Assembly (NCBI GenBank): GCA_964034945.1
Contig: OZ035960.1
Coordinates: 91,291,848-91,355,847 of the forward strand
Origin: Chrysopilus asiliformis
Taxonomy: Eukaryota > Arthropoda > Insecta > Diptera > Rhagionidae
Direction of reading: 5' to 3'
Length of the DNA stretch: 64,000 nucleotides
In this document: positions 53,716 through 64,000 of the stretch, in pieces
Layout of the letters: each line of letters begins with the position of its first letter
How positions within the stretch are numbered: the first letter of the stretch is position 1
Notes under the pieces: model-generated
What the model was told of the DNA's origin: nothing
Database searches by the model: none
Seen by the model: only the letters and a program-made list of their open reading frames with translations
Made by a program: the position numbers and the translations under genes

Positions 53716-55143
53716 TTTTTTAATTTTACTTTATTTTATCCTTTTTAGTCATTCTGCATTTGATTAGTATGACTAAAAATCCAAAATGACGTTTGAGTTT
53801 CGCCACGCTTATATACAAGATGATTTTTTTTTTAAATGCTAGACATTTTCCTCGAAAACGGTGCATGATAGAAGAAAATCACCTTTTAAAGAAGTTGTTA
53901 AGGATTTGTAGGGCATTCTAGTAATGACATTGAATGACCTTTTTTTTCGGGGATATAAGCTAAAATTACATTTTTTTAAATTGTAAGCCCTATTTTTGAA
54001 TCCACTATTTGATAGATTTATTAAAAATACACGTTTTATGCCTTGGGATTTAAGCTTTTAAAAATTTTTCGTGTTTAAGAAAATTCTTTCATTAGAAAAT
54101 GTTGGGTATTAAAAGTCTGGTTATAATTTCATAATCTGCGTGCAACCTATGAAAATAAGCACTTAACGTGTTTTGAGGTTACGTTTTTTTTTAAACAATA
54201 TAATAGAAGCGAGATCTCATTTTGATTATATCTGAAACCATAATTAAACAAATTTTTGATTTCCTGCATGCTAGACGAATTTTCATTAGCCATTCTTGTT
54301 AAATCCGTTCAGAATATTATTTAATTTCTAGATGGTGAAAATAATTAACCTCAATATGAAAGAGACCCGCAAAAAGGTCAATTTTTGGGCTTTTATTATT
54401 AGCCAAAATGTGTTTATTCCTCGACATTGAATAGGTTTTCGTTATTAAATGTAATGTAGGTATACGAAAATGTTGATTTGTTAACTAATTAGTATCGTGT
54501 TGTAATGTTGATTAAAATCTAAATTGAGGCTCACAAAAACGACATTAAGGAGAGATTTATTATGAAACCAGGATTTTCTGGCATGAGGAATTGGTATTTT
54601 GTGTAAAAACCTATAATTGGGATGGAATATTAACTTTTGCCCTTCTTGAAATATGGCTTTAATAAAAGGTTTTGCTTCTAGCAAATTGTGATATCAACAG
54701 TCCTATGAAAATGAAAGTCTGCTTGAATAATTTTATATGAGAATCTGTAATTTTAACATGATTTTAATTATATTGAATTAAATGTATTTTTACAGTCTAA
54801 TAATTTGTAACTCGAAAATACACTGAGAAAAAAATTGAAACCCGACAAGGTGACCTAGGGCTGAATTCTCTAACTCTCATTGAGACAATTTCACGAAAAT
54901 TCTCTTTTCTTCCACACATTCTAAAAAAAATAGTATTTTGGTGCGAGAAAGATAATTTTCATAGAGTTTTATACAGGTTTTCAACAACGGTAATTAAACA
55001 ATATAATTCTTCTACTCCATTTAAAGTTTCCAACAAATCCTTTGCAGTCTCTGTAACGCACTTGTTTTCTACTTTTCTGTTACCTGAGTAGGGCTGTCAA
55101 AAGTTTTTTTTATTTAATTTTTTTTTATTTCAAACCTTTAGGA
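53716..55143. other. Non-coding stretch, no gene recognised
   Basis: AT-rich. A minus frame of 67 codons (54481-54684) has no domain. Nothing else seen. Confidence 0.45.
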
Positions 55144-55316
55144 GCCTCCACACGTTCAATGTTACTTAACAATTTTACTTGAATGACTCATGTTTTAAGT
55201 AACATTGATCGTTTGGATGCTCTTCAATGTTACGTGTGAAGGCAATTTCCATCAATGTTACTTGACGAAAATTTTCATCCATAATACTTGTCTAGTAACA
55301 TTAAACGTGTGGAGGC
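55144..55316. mobile_element. Foldback MITE
   Basis: Inverted ends GCCTCCACACGTTCAATGTT and AACATTAAACGTGTGGAGGC, with CAATGTTACTT-like units repeated four or five times through the interior in both orientations. No coding frame; target duplication not resolved. Confidence 0.85.
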
Positions 55317-56849
55317 GGCTTTTTAGTTTGAAATTTCCATTTTTTTTGTTTGTTTTTTTAAATTTTTAGCCGAATTTGTTTTTAAGTATATTGTAGATCA
55401 GGCATCATCAGCTAGTGGCTCGGCTGGCTCATCATACAGATTGGATTTAACAGCGTAGCCACTATAATCGACCTTTTATTGTGTGCTGTAATGCTTGTGT
55501 GTTTCGGCTTCGGATCGCAGGAATAAAACGAATCGTGCTTTGAGTTGGAATCGGTGCATTATTAGCATGACGCATTTCATTTTAAATCAGTTCGTGTCAA
55601 GCCATTGCCGTGGAAGATTGTGTTTCATTGAACTGTATTTTAATTTGTTGTGGTTATAAATTTTGATTGTAAAGAATGCGACAGTTACTTTGATGACCCC
55701 TGTTGTAGATATTTGTATCTTTATATGAGACCTTTTATTTGACAGCAATCTTGATTAAAAACAGAAAAACCTTACAAATGTTGCACTTATTCTTTTCTTA
55801 TAGAAAAAATTTGCCTTTACGGGCCAAACTTTCAGTTTGGTTTAATAGGGTAAATAGTTTACTTGTCAAAACATTGACTTGGCTCAAGTAAATTCTTTTT
55901 TCTCAGTGTACCTCAACTGATGAGACTAAAATTTTGCAAGGATATACGTCTGAAACCATTTTTAACGCAGACCCATTCTGTTTCACAGGAAAGATGAAGC
56001 AAATTAAAACGTCTGTTAGAGGGTAATTAGGGTAATTATGACAAGGGTAATTTTTCCAGAAATACCTTTCGCTGGCCAATTTGTTTTTAGACAAAAAACT
56101 ATTTGATTTGTAACTCAAAATTCCTTCCTCATTACTGGTCCACTGCATTCAAAAACACGATGAGAATTTTGTTTTAAAGAACACCTTAAAAATTGTGTGC
56201 TTTATCACAAAGTATTGAATAGAACTTTTTTAAATTCAAGTCAGTAATTCGATTGAATCAGTCAAGATGTAGGATAAATCAAATATTGAAAGGATTTTGA
56301 AAGAAATCCAAAGGATTGTCATCGCACATGTTACGAACGAATGTGCCCATGCAGTATCCCGAAAACCTATAGGGATAATGTCTAAAATTCAATACATACT
56401 GAGGGTTGCTATTCCGGATTTTTTCAAAGAGATTTTCTTACGTTTGTACATTTTTTGCACAAAAAAAAAGTTGAAAGTCTTTGGAAAGAAAGTAATTTCA
56501 GGGCACGTGTGTGTGTCCTGATTGATTGAAGCTAGAAAAATAAATTCCGTTAAGTCACTCGAAATAAATCATCCCATTTTGGGATTTTTATATTTGTGTC
56601 GCAACAGTTAGCCAAAATTAATTTATTTTGAGAAATTGATTCCATCCAAATCTTAAATTGTACATTGGTTTCAGGAGTTTGTTTTTTTTATTCAAAAAAT
56701 TGATTTTAATTATTGCAAGGAACAGTAATAGAGAATATCGGATTTTGTAAAGAAAGAGATAATTTTTTGTCAATTTTTGACCTACATTTTTATTAATTTG
56801 ATGTTAATAATGTAGAGGTTTTCTGGATAATTAGGTTTATGCCCTTATT
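55317..56849. other. Non-coding stretch, no gene recognised
   Basis: Frames at 55903-56148 (-) and 56297-56521 (+) are not protein-like enough to call. A partial hAT-like start (CAGGCATCATCAGC near 55399) has no matching right end that I can find. Confidence 0.4.
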
Positions 56850-57020
56850 CTGGCGCTGCGACCGGTCACAAGTCACAATTTGTATATCAATTTTAGCACA
56901 AAAGCTGATAATTTTTTCCGTGATACACGAAATGACAACAGGGCATGGCAAATTGCACCGTGAAAACACTAAAGTGCTGTGACCGAGTTGTGTCTAGTCA
57001 TCGGTTACTGACAGTCGCCA
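56850..57020. repeat. Dispersed repeat F, copy 2
   Basis: CTTATTCTGGCGCTGCGACC, GGTCACAAGTCACAATTTGTATAT, and GCACAAAAGCTGATAATTTTT match 4390-4450; the GTGAAAACACTAAAGTG and ACTGACAGTCGCCAG portion matches loosely. Confidence 0.55.
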
Positions 57021-57850
57021 GAAGAGGGCTATTAACATTTAGGAAAAACTGTTTGAGGAAAATAGCTCATAAAAAAATTAATTTTACCTTAAATTTTCCA
57101 GAATTTTCGTTAAATTTCATAGGGGTTTCTTGCGTTTTTCTGAAAAATATTTATTTCTGATTGTTGAGGAAATTTTATCGGATTTGTATGTACTACCACC
57201 AACCATTTAAAAAAAACTGATTATGATACGAATTAAAAAAATCTGATTTTGAAAAAAACCGTGTTTTCCTATAATTCAGAAGCTGTCAAGAATATCACAT
57301 TTGTGGCATGAGATAAGTTATAAAAGTAGATAATTGAATTTGATATCTAACAAACAAATTTCATGAAATTTTCCTATGCAATGGAAAATTTTGCGGGATT
57401 TATTTTCGCTTTTATGCAAATTTAAGTTTAGACAGTTTTAATGCATTTTGACATAAATAGGCGTGTTCTTTTTAGTGTTCTTTTTAATGTGCAGAACATC
57501 GTGTTCCATACAAATCGCTGCGGTGGTTCCTGCGGCTTGTATGGAAAACGTTGTTCTGCATATATTTTTTCAATAAAAATATCAAAAAACTGGAAAAAAA
57601 GAAATCAAGTCGCGACCGGGATCTGTATCATGCATTTCTAATTGTATCGTATTTTTAGTTGGACGTTTGTATTCCGGGTACAGATCCATGCGTTCTTCGG
57701 GTGGAGATTAATCCAAATTTGTAATGCTAAGCCAAATTTGATAGATGACTATCACATAATTTAAACAAAGAACTTCTACTGATTTGCAATTTTAAATGTT
57801 TCTATTGAAAATATATTTAAGAAATCCAAAAAACGAAGAAAAATAACTGA
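57021..57850. other. Non-coding stretch, no gene recognised
   Basis: AT-rich; a short inverted pair TTCCATACAAATCGC / GCTTGTATGGAA (57503-57545) lies near its middle. No gene. Confidence 0.45.
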
Positions 57851-58496
57851 TGTGAACAGCACATGACTTTCTTATACAAAATCTACGTTTCTGCGCAATT
57901 TACGTGACGTTAGTTTATAAAAAAGTAGGAATATTTATTTTACATCTGAAATATCTCGATAACGGTAAAAGATATCGATTTACGACAAAAGGCAAAAATA
58001 TGGAGAATTTTAATACCTTCAATTCTGCCATTACCTGTTTTTTTTTTCAAAAAACCATAGTTTTCAAGGAATTATATTTTTTTAAATTTTTTTTTTCAAT
58101 TTTTAATGATAATATTTCGATTACTATAAAAGATATAGGATAACGGTAACAGATAAAATTATGGCAAACATTCTCTTCAATTCATCTCATACTATAAATG
58201 ACCAAACCCCAGCAAAATCGCAAAAAAACTAATTTTGTTTAATATAACGGTATATCTCGATTACGGCTTGAGATACGGAGTTCTAGTAAAATACAAAAAA
58301 AAAATTAGGAGAAAATTTTATTGTACTGAAAAACGCGTAATTTCGAAGCAAATAACAAAGAACGAAATTGCCATTTTAAAAAAGCCGCCATTTTGGTTAC
58401 TTCCGGTTAACGGATTTCCACAAAAAGTTGATAGAATTGTCCCATTCCAGGACCAAATATGCCTGTATTATCTTGTATATAGACTGACAGACAGGC

Positions 58497-58564
<68 letters not shown>

Positions 58565-58735
58565 AGACGGACAGACGGACAGACGGACAGACTGACATAC
58601 AGACTGACTGACTGATTGACTGACTGACTGACAGACTGACCGACAGACTGACTGACAGACTGATGTTTTTGTAATAATGCTCCAGTCGACTCAGGAGTGC
58701 TCGGGACATGTTTTTAGGCAAAATTAAGAGGAAAT
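57851..58735 (-). repeat. Dispersed repeat B, copy 4 (uninterrupted)
   Basis: Minus-strand copy from GCACATGACTTTCTTATAC (57859-57877) to GCTCCAGTCGACTCAGGAGTG (58679-58699). It reads straight through the site that is occupied by inserts in copies 1-3 (AAAAACTAATTTTGTTTAATATAACGGTATATC, about 58226-58258). It contains an expanded GACA/GACT microsatellite. Confidence 0.75.
58480..58664. repeat. (GACA/GACT)n microsatellite
   Basis: About 46 tetranucleotide units, GACAGACA, GACTGACT and GACGGACA variants, inside family B copy 4. The SLSV-type open frame through it on the minus strand is a by-product. Confidence 0.95.
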
Positions 58736-59084
58736 TTTTCATGAATACAATACTTAACCCATTCGGTATTTTGATGCCATATGGCAACGCAGTTAAAAAT
58801 TTGAACTGACTTATTATTTATTTATTTTCAACACTCTATTCTTATTCAGTGCACCTTTAAGTGCATTTGTGACCCAATTTTGAATTTTTGAGTAAAAAGC
58901 TGGACTACGGTGGACGTATTTGTAAAAAATAAAAAAATTTATTTATTTTTTTTTTGTCTTAAATGAATACTAATAGCTTAAACAAGAGAATTTTTAACCC
59001 CCATAGAAAAAAACATGTACCGAACGGGTTAATTATACTACGTACTACGTATAAGAAAGTAAAAATGTGTGCGAATGGACTTTT
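58736..59084. other. Non-coding stretch, no gene recognised
   Basis: AT-rich; nothing recognised. Confidence 0.45.
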
Positions 59085-59275
59085 ATGGGAACTACTTTCC
59101 ATCGAGATATTTTCAAGTAGTTTAAAAGTATTTTTTGTAAACTACTTTGAATGTGATGCGAAAAAAGTACTTTTTAATGTGCTTTTTTCAAAGCGGTTAA
59201 AAAGTACACTGAATAAAGCATATTCCAAAGCAATTTGAAACTGCTTTCGTTTAAACAGGCACTTTAAAATTTCTG
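59085..59275 (-). repeat. Repeat K, copy 2
   Basis: Inverted relative of 41305-41480, with GGGAACTACTTTCCATC, AAAGTACTTTTTAATGTGC and TTTTTTCAAAGCGGTTAAAA blocks in reversed order. Both copies are rich in ACTTT/AAAGT words of both orientations. Confidence 0.65.
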
Positions 59276-61199
59276 AAAGGGATATGCATTTTTGAAATGG
59301 TGCGGGACATGGGAAAATACACTCACTCAGAGAAATTTGTTTCTTCAGACCAAAGAGATATGTTTTTTGGTTTGGAGAAATCTTTTTTGCCTCTAATTAA
59401 AGAAAATTTTCTACAGTCTGGGAATTTATCTTCTTTATAAGTAAATCTATCTTATTTTCAAAGACATTGTTTCCTAGTTTTAAAGAAAGTGTTTCTATTA
59501 CAAGTAAGATTTTCTATGGCGTTAAATTATTGTCAATTTTCTATGAACTGGATTCTATTTTTATTCAAATAAAAGTTCACATCCTTAATTGTTATCAATT
59601 CATTCAATTTTTTTAACTTAATTGTTATAAATTTTTTCAACAATACTTATTATGTTTGAAAATTAATATCAATATGAAATATAATATTTCTGTAAAATTT
59701 AAATTTCACATTGCATTCTTTTTAAAATTTTAAATTTTACTATTTCAAAATTTCACCATCAAATACCACGTCCCAGCATAATAAATCAAAACTTTAACTT
59801 ATAACTCAAAAAATCATATTGCTCCATCCGTGTTAATGATTGAAAAATCAAAAGAAAATCATCAAAAAATAAATTCGCATAATTTTTTGTGTTTTTTTGG
59901 CTTGACCAATCGACCCAGCTAAATGTGCCTTTCATCCTACAGCAGAGGAAAAAAAATAACCGAAAAAACAAAAAAAAACGTTTATTTTGAAGAGAATGAA
60001 AAATTGACGATGCGTGGACGTAAGGTCACGTCTCATTCAAATTTTCCTCAAGGCATTCACATCAATTTTCCACACCCATGTCTCTTCATCATCGCCATTC
60101 GTTGTCATCTTATATAGCGAATAGATTTTTTTCATAATTTTCCTTAAAAAGGAAAAAAGCAAATCATAAAAGAGATGAAATTTTTCGTCACTTAACCAAA
60201 TAAAAAGAAAATGATTTTGATATTTTGTGGCGCGCGTGTTCGCCTTCTTTAACTGAGATTTTCCCCGACTTTAATTTCAAATTTCAAATATTTTTTGCCT
60301 GAGAAAAAAAGCAAAAGTGGAGTTCTTCAAGTCCATTTCGATTGAAGATGATTTTCAAGAGCGCAAAACTTCGGTACAACGTCTGGAAAATTGCAAAAAC
60401 AATTGCGGAAAATTGTAAAATGGAAAATTAGATTAAGATGCCTTTTGACTTTGATATTAAGCGATTTTCTACACTTTTCTTTAAACCGGCAAGTGCTGGG
60501 GCTTTCCATTTTAGATAAAACTGAATTTCTTAGATTTTTTTCAGCTTCTTGTTCATAAAATTTAATGGAAAATTGTGCCATACACAAACTGCCAAATCCA
60601 TCCGAGACAAATGAAATTTTTCCGCTTTTCATGTGAAGCGAATGGCCGTTCAGTTTATTGACTCGACTTGATGGTTATCTATAAATTTCCCTCACCATAT
60701 GAAAAGTGCGGTCATTTGGCTTTCAATCTTTGGCAGTCTCGAGCTGGGCGTTTTGGGCCACATGGAACCTTGTCTAGCTGTAATATGGATTTTCTTCATA
60801 CGTGGCTACTATTAGATTTTCTTATACCCGAGCCGAGTACATATGGCGGCTGTTGTTGGACTTTGAGATTTTCCCATTCCCACCGTGCGTCGCCGCGTCG
60901 GTCGCTGGCAAACGACCAAATTTAATTTTTTTTTTCGTTGTTGGCAGCCGTCACATTTCATTACAGGACAGTAGCATATCGTCTAGCACTGGATGGAAAT
61001 GTTCAACAGCGCCAACAAAGTAAGTCAGAGTAACTGACAGCATTTATCCACTAAAACCAAAACTATGTAAAAACCAAAATCCTGATCAACATCATCTAGG
61101 GGCGTTCATCTCGACCATGGATCAATATTTGGCAATTGAAACGGCACAAAAAGAAAAACTGTCTGGGTGGAAATGAGAAATGTTTATTAACAATTTATG
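59276..61199. other. Non-coding stretch, no gene recognised
   Basis: Unique-looking DNA. The part at 60640-61020 is GC-richer with 73-85-codon plus frames and a possible donor at 61019 (ACAAAG|TAAGTC is one base out of register), but no domain. A 101-codon minus frame (60327-60632) is also not called. Confidence 0.4.
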
Positions 61200-61400
61200 A
61201 AGTGGCACCATATGACTTTCTCATAAGCATCAAATCAATATTTTAGTTTTTGAAAAAATCTCGAAATCGGTAAAAGGTATAAAATGTGAAAAACGGTATG
61301 GATTTTTTGATTTAATTCTTTGAAAATCGCTTTAAGAAAATGACAATTAAAAAGAGATAAAATTATCGAAAACGGTTTGAAACCGAGGGTGATAGTTTTT
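61200..61400 (-). repeat. Dispersed repeat B fragment
   Basis: CATATGACTTTCTCATAAGC then TCTCGAAATCGGTAAAAGGTAT and a second GATAAAATTATCGAAAACGG block resemble the CTTTCTTATAC end of family B. The rest of B is missing. Confidence 0.4.
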
Positions 61401-61519
61401 CCCTCATAAAATTCACTTTTTTCTGTTCAGTTAAAACTTTTTTATTTCATTTCTACGCCGATCTATAGACGAGTTATGACCAAAAATTTGTCTGATTCAA
61501 TTTTAGTCTGTTTGTCTGC

Positions 61520-61809
61520 TTGTTTGTTATCGCATCACATGAAAACGGCTGGTTTTATTAAACGTGGCAGTTAAGTTACCGTTTGGTTTGGTAATATCTG
61601 CTATGAATTTTTTTTCGACCGTTTCTTCCGCTCTTTCCATATGAAGGAACCAGTCTTTTGCAATTTTCTCGAAAATGGTTAGCCTGTTAAAAGTTATTAA
61701 AACAAAAATTGTTAGAATACAATTTTTATAACTCTTCCATACATCAAAATTCAAATAGGCCGCACAGGTGGAGAAGTCCTTTGCGGTATTTTCCAAATGA
61801 CGCGATGAT
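61520..61809 (+). repeat. Degraded repeat A relative
   Basis: CATCACATGAAAACGGCTGG, TTTTCTCGAAAATGGTTAGC and CTCTTCCATACATCAAAATTC blocks match family A or its relatives, directly before a more complete copy. Confidence 0.45.
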
Positions 61810-62660
61810 TCAACGTATTTTTATACACTATATGATAAATAATATAGAAGTATATTAGATTTAGTATACCATTTGTAATGCATCGAACCAATCGTCGGAC
61901 ACAAAAATGAACTACACCAGGGTGTTTGGGATGACAAGATTTTGATTTCTACATGTCCGCTCGTCCGCCAATCAATCTGTCTGTCTATCTGTCAGTCTGT
62001 CTGTGAACACCATTACGTTTAAGGATTGAGCTAGAGACTTGAAATTTTGCATAATTCTGTTTCTCATAAATGGTAACAATAAGTTCTTAAACGGGCAAAA
62101 TCGGATCATTCTTTCCCTATTTTTCATTGAAACCACCATTTTGTAAAAAAAAAACAGTTTTATACTATTTTCTCGAAAACGGGTAGGCATGTTGAAAGTT
62201 TTATAGAGGTAAAATGTGTTTAGAATAAATTTTTACATAACTCATCCATACATCAAGATCCAATCGGACCATTGCTTTCCCCCCTCTCTCATACAAATGG
62301 AATACTTTTTTCCTATTTTCCCGAAAACTGTGCATAATATTGAAAAGTTTATAAACATGAAATGTATTTAGAATATAATTTTACATAACTTGTCTATACA
62401 TCAAAATCCAGTTGGACTACTCCTTCCCTGCCCTGCCATACAAATTGAATATTTTTTTCTATTTTCTCGAAAACGGTGCATAATATCGAAAAAATTATAA
62501 ATATGAAATGTGTATAGAATACGATTTTACATAACCGTTCCATACATAAAAATCCAATCGGATCTATCGTTCTTTTCTCCCCATACAAATGGATTTTTTC
62601 TCATAAAAATTTTGTCTGCCCTCATTTCACGATTGACCCTGGCAATTGTAGCTTTTATTA
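61810..62660 (+). repeat. Dispersed repeat A, longest copy
   Basis: Starts TTTTTATACACTATATGATA and ends CCCTGGCAATTGTAGCTTTT. The interior holds three tandem units of about 147 bp, each with TTTTACATAAC..(T/C)CATACAT, CCAATCGGACCAT-like, CCATACAAATGGA and TTTTCTCGAAAACGGTGCAT blocks (anchors near 62233, 62381, 62527). Confidence 0.8.
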
Positions 62661-63001
62661 CACAGAAAGAAAATTTTTTTCATGCAGCCATTATATTATA
62701 ATTACTGCAAACATATTTTGTTTGTCAGAAATATAATGTCGTTGCTATAACGAAAATTATGTTTGCCTCAAACAAAATTCGTTTACCATGAACATAATAA
62801 TGTTTAGTGCCCTAAATTTCCCTAAACATAATTATATTGATGACGCACGAATTTCGTTTAGGGCAAACATAATTTTGGTTGTAGCAACAACATGATATTT
62901 ATGGCAAACGAAATATGGTTTAAATTTCGTTTTAGGGCAAACGAAATATGTTTGCAATGATTATAATATGATGGCTGTATCAAAAATTATTTCTTTCCGT
63001 G
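62661..63001. mobile_element. 341-bp foldback MITE
   Basis: Inverted ends CACAGAAAGAAAATTTTTTT / ATTATTTCTTTCCGTG and long arms of ATGCAGCCATTATATTATAA-type and CAAACATATTT(T/C)GTTTG. The interior is a patchwork of CAAACATAAT and AACGAAATT units in both orientations. It directly follows the end of family A. A partial end is at 51188-51230. Confidence 0.85.
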
Positions 63002-64000
63002 AATATTTTTAAAAAAATCGCTGTAAAATTGTTTTTTGACTCTAGTTTTGCTGATGAAACTCCAAAATTTAGCTTGTATGCGAGATTACAAACAAATCCA
63101 TCCACAACAACATCCTCTTTAGTGCTTTTGAGTACTTTCCTATAGAAAAACATAAAAAGTTTAAAAAAAATCTTCAGTTCAGGGATTTTCCTTGTTCTTG
63201 AACGTTGTTACAGAGAAATCTTTCCTTGAATTTGAACACCAACCCACACACTCGAAGATCTGGCAACTTTGTTGCTCAGTCTAACATGCATTCATGCCGG
63301 TCAATGGTTGACTGCATCCATTTGGTGCTTTTTGTATAATGAAAGTAAAGTCGATGACAAACAATTTATAGTTTTTCTATGGATAATATGGCGAATGTGC
63401 ACTTAGCCTAGTCCAAAAGCGGATAATCTAATGGGATGTGGAAGAATATTTTGTGTGGACACTTAATCCAGAGCTTATAGTTTAGTCCACTATCAGAATG
63501 GTGGTATTTTTATAAAATGGACCAGATGGTGCCCACAGAAATTCTCAATCTACTTCAATTTCATTCCTTTTGTGTGAATAAAATAAAAATTTAAAAACTT
63601 TTCAATTGAATTTTCTAAATGGGCACGTTGACCTTACATAGTTTTTCTTACAAATCCCATGAATTGGTAACAAGTTATGTGAGAGTTTTTTTAATCTTTT
63701 AGAGGAGAGGAAATAAATTAAAGACCAGAAAATAATGTGGGACATGTTTTGAGTATGAGATTTTTCATTAATTTTCATTGAAAATGTTTGGAAAATTTGA
63801 TGTCAATGGAAATTTAGGATGAAAGAAACAGAAAAGAAAATTTCGATAGATACTTTTTTAATTTTTTTTTCGAAAATTTAAAAATGTTTTCATGCACCTT
63901 TTTACTGTTTTAAAGCGAAAAATGTTGCAAATTCTTGAAAAGAGGAAAACATATACTTCTTTATAATAGAAAACGCAAAAAACCAGATCAGTTCAATAAA
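63002..64000. other. Non-coding stretch, no gene recognised
   Basis: AT-rich to the window edge. No open frame over 60 codons, RNA gene or repeat end recognised. Confidence 0.5.

Noticed and set aside
55399..55450. CAGGCATCATCAGC as a possible hAT left end
   Set aside because: No matching inverted right end or 8-bp duplication within 3 kb.
58407..58787. 126-codon Ser/Leu/Val repeat frame on the minus strand
   Set aside because: It is the translation of the GACA/GACT microsatellite inside repeat B.
60668..61023. Overlapping GC-richer plus frames as exons
   Set aside because: Two frames are equally open, no domain is visible, and the nearby donor-like site is out of register.
1..64000. tRNA, rRNA or other structured RNA genes
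   Set aside because: I saw no tRNA A/B-box pair with a cloverleaf and no rRNA-like sequence on reading. A covariance-model search would be needed to exclude small ones.

Overview
The window looks like AT-rich chromosomal DNA from an insect, most likely a fly (Diptera). I infer this from the eukaryotic splice signals, very sparse coding DNA, a long Ser/Ala/Gly-rich fly-style protein exon, and the kinds of transposon present (Tc1, pogo/Tigger, hAT and many foldback MITEs). I cannot name the species. There are no bacterial features.

Only one host gene is certain. A 717-codon first coding exon lies at 30604-32754 (+), with an in-frame stop just upstream of its ATG, a long GC-richer leader from about 28842, and a perfect GTAAGT splice donor at 32755. 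The rest of that gene lies to the right, so much or all of 32755-64000 is probably intron. Two minus-strand exon candidates may belong to a gene nested there: a membrane-anchor terminal exon with a poly(A) signal (46211-46369) and a cysteine-rich open frame (53119-53405). Weaker exon candidates are at 6518-6835 (-), 7126-7163 (+) and 28842-28913 (+).

Most of the window is layered repeats. With protein-coding remnants: a nearly intact Tc1 element (8650-10204) with a 28-bp TIR, a TA duplication, a 109-bp GT-AG intron and one nonsense codon; two internally deleted Tc1/mariner-superfamily elements whose shortened transposase frames stay open (12504-13419 and 47187-47722); a pogo/Tigger element with TA duplication (36108-37456); and a broken non-LTR retrotransposon 3' end (49320-49596). 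Non-autonomous hAT elements with perfect 8-bp duplications lie at 16608-16841, 17768-19090 and 40998-42210. The 17768 element carries a head-to-head tandem array, and its unoccupied target site is present elsewhere in the window. Two further pogo-type MITEs (23279-23418, 32793-32924) and an 89-bp MITE with TTA duplications (8156-8244) also have target duplications.

I use letters for dispersed families seen more than once: A (copies near 16.9, 17.7, 20.5, 25.1, 36.6, 52.6 and 61.8 kb), B (4.7, 8.0, 34.4, 57.9 and a scrap at 61.2 kb), C (24.8, 43.7 kb; Helitron-like 3' ends), D (13.5, 28.0, 35.9, 45.5, 48.2 kb; marked by a GCCTGCGGCGCA-like motif), F (4.4, 56.9 kb), G (37.5, 49.75 kb), H (10.2, 27.5, 53.5 kb), I (39.3, 47.7 kb), K (41.3, 59.1 kb) and L (43.3, 48.7 kb). 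Three of the four long family B copies carry three unrelated insertions at the same internal position. All repeat comparisons were made by eye, so family boundaries are approximate unless a target duplication is stated.
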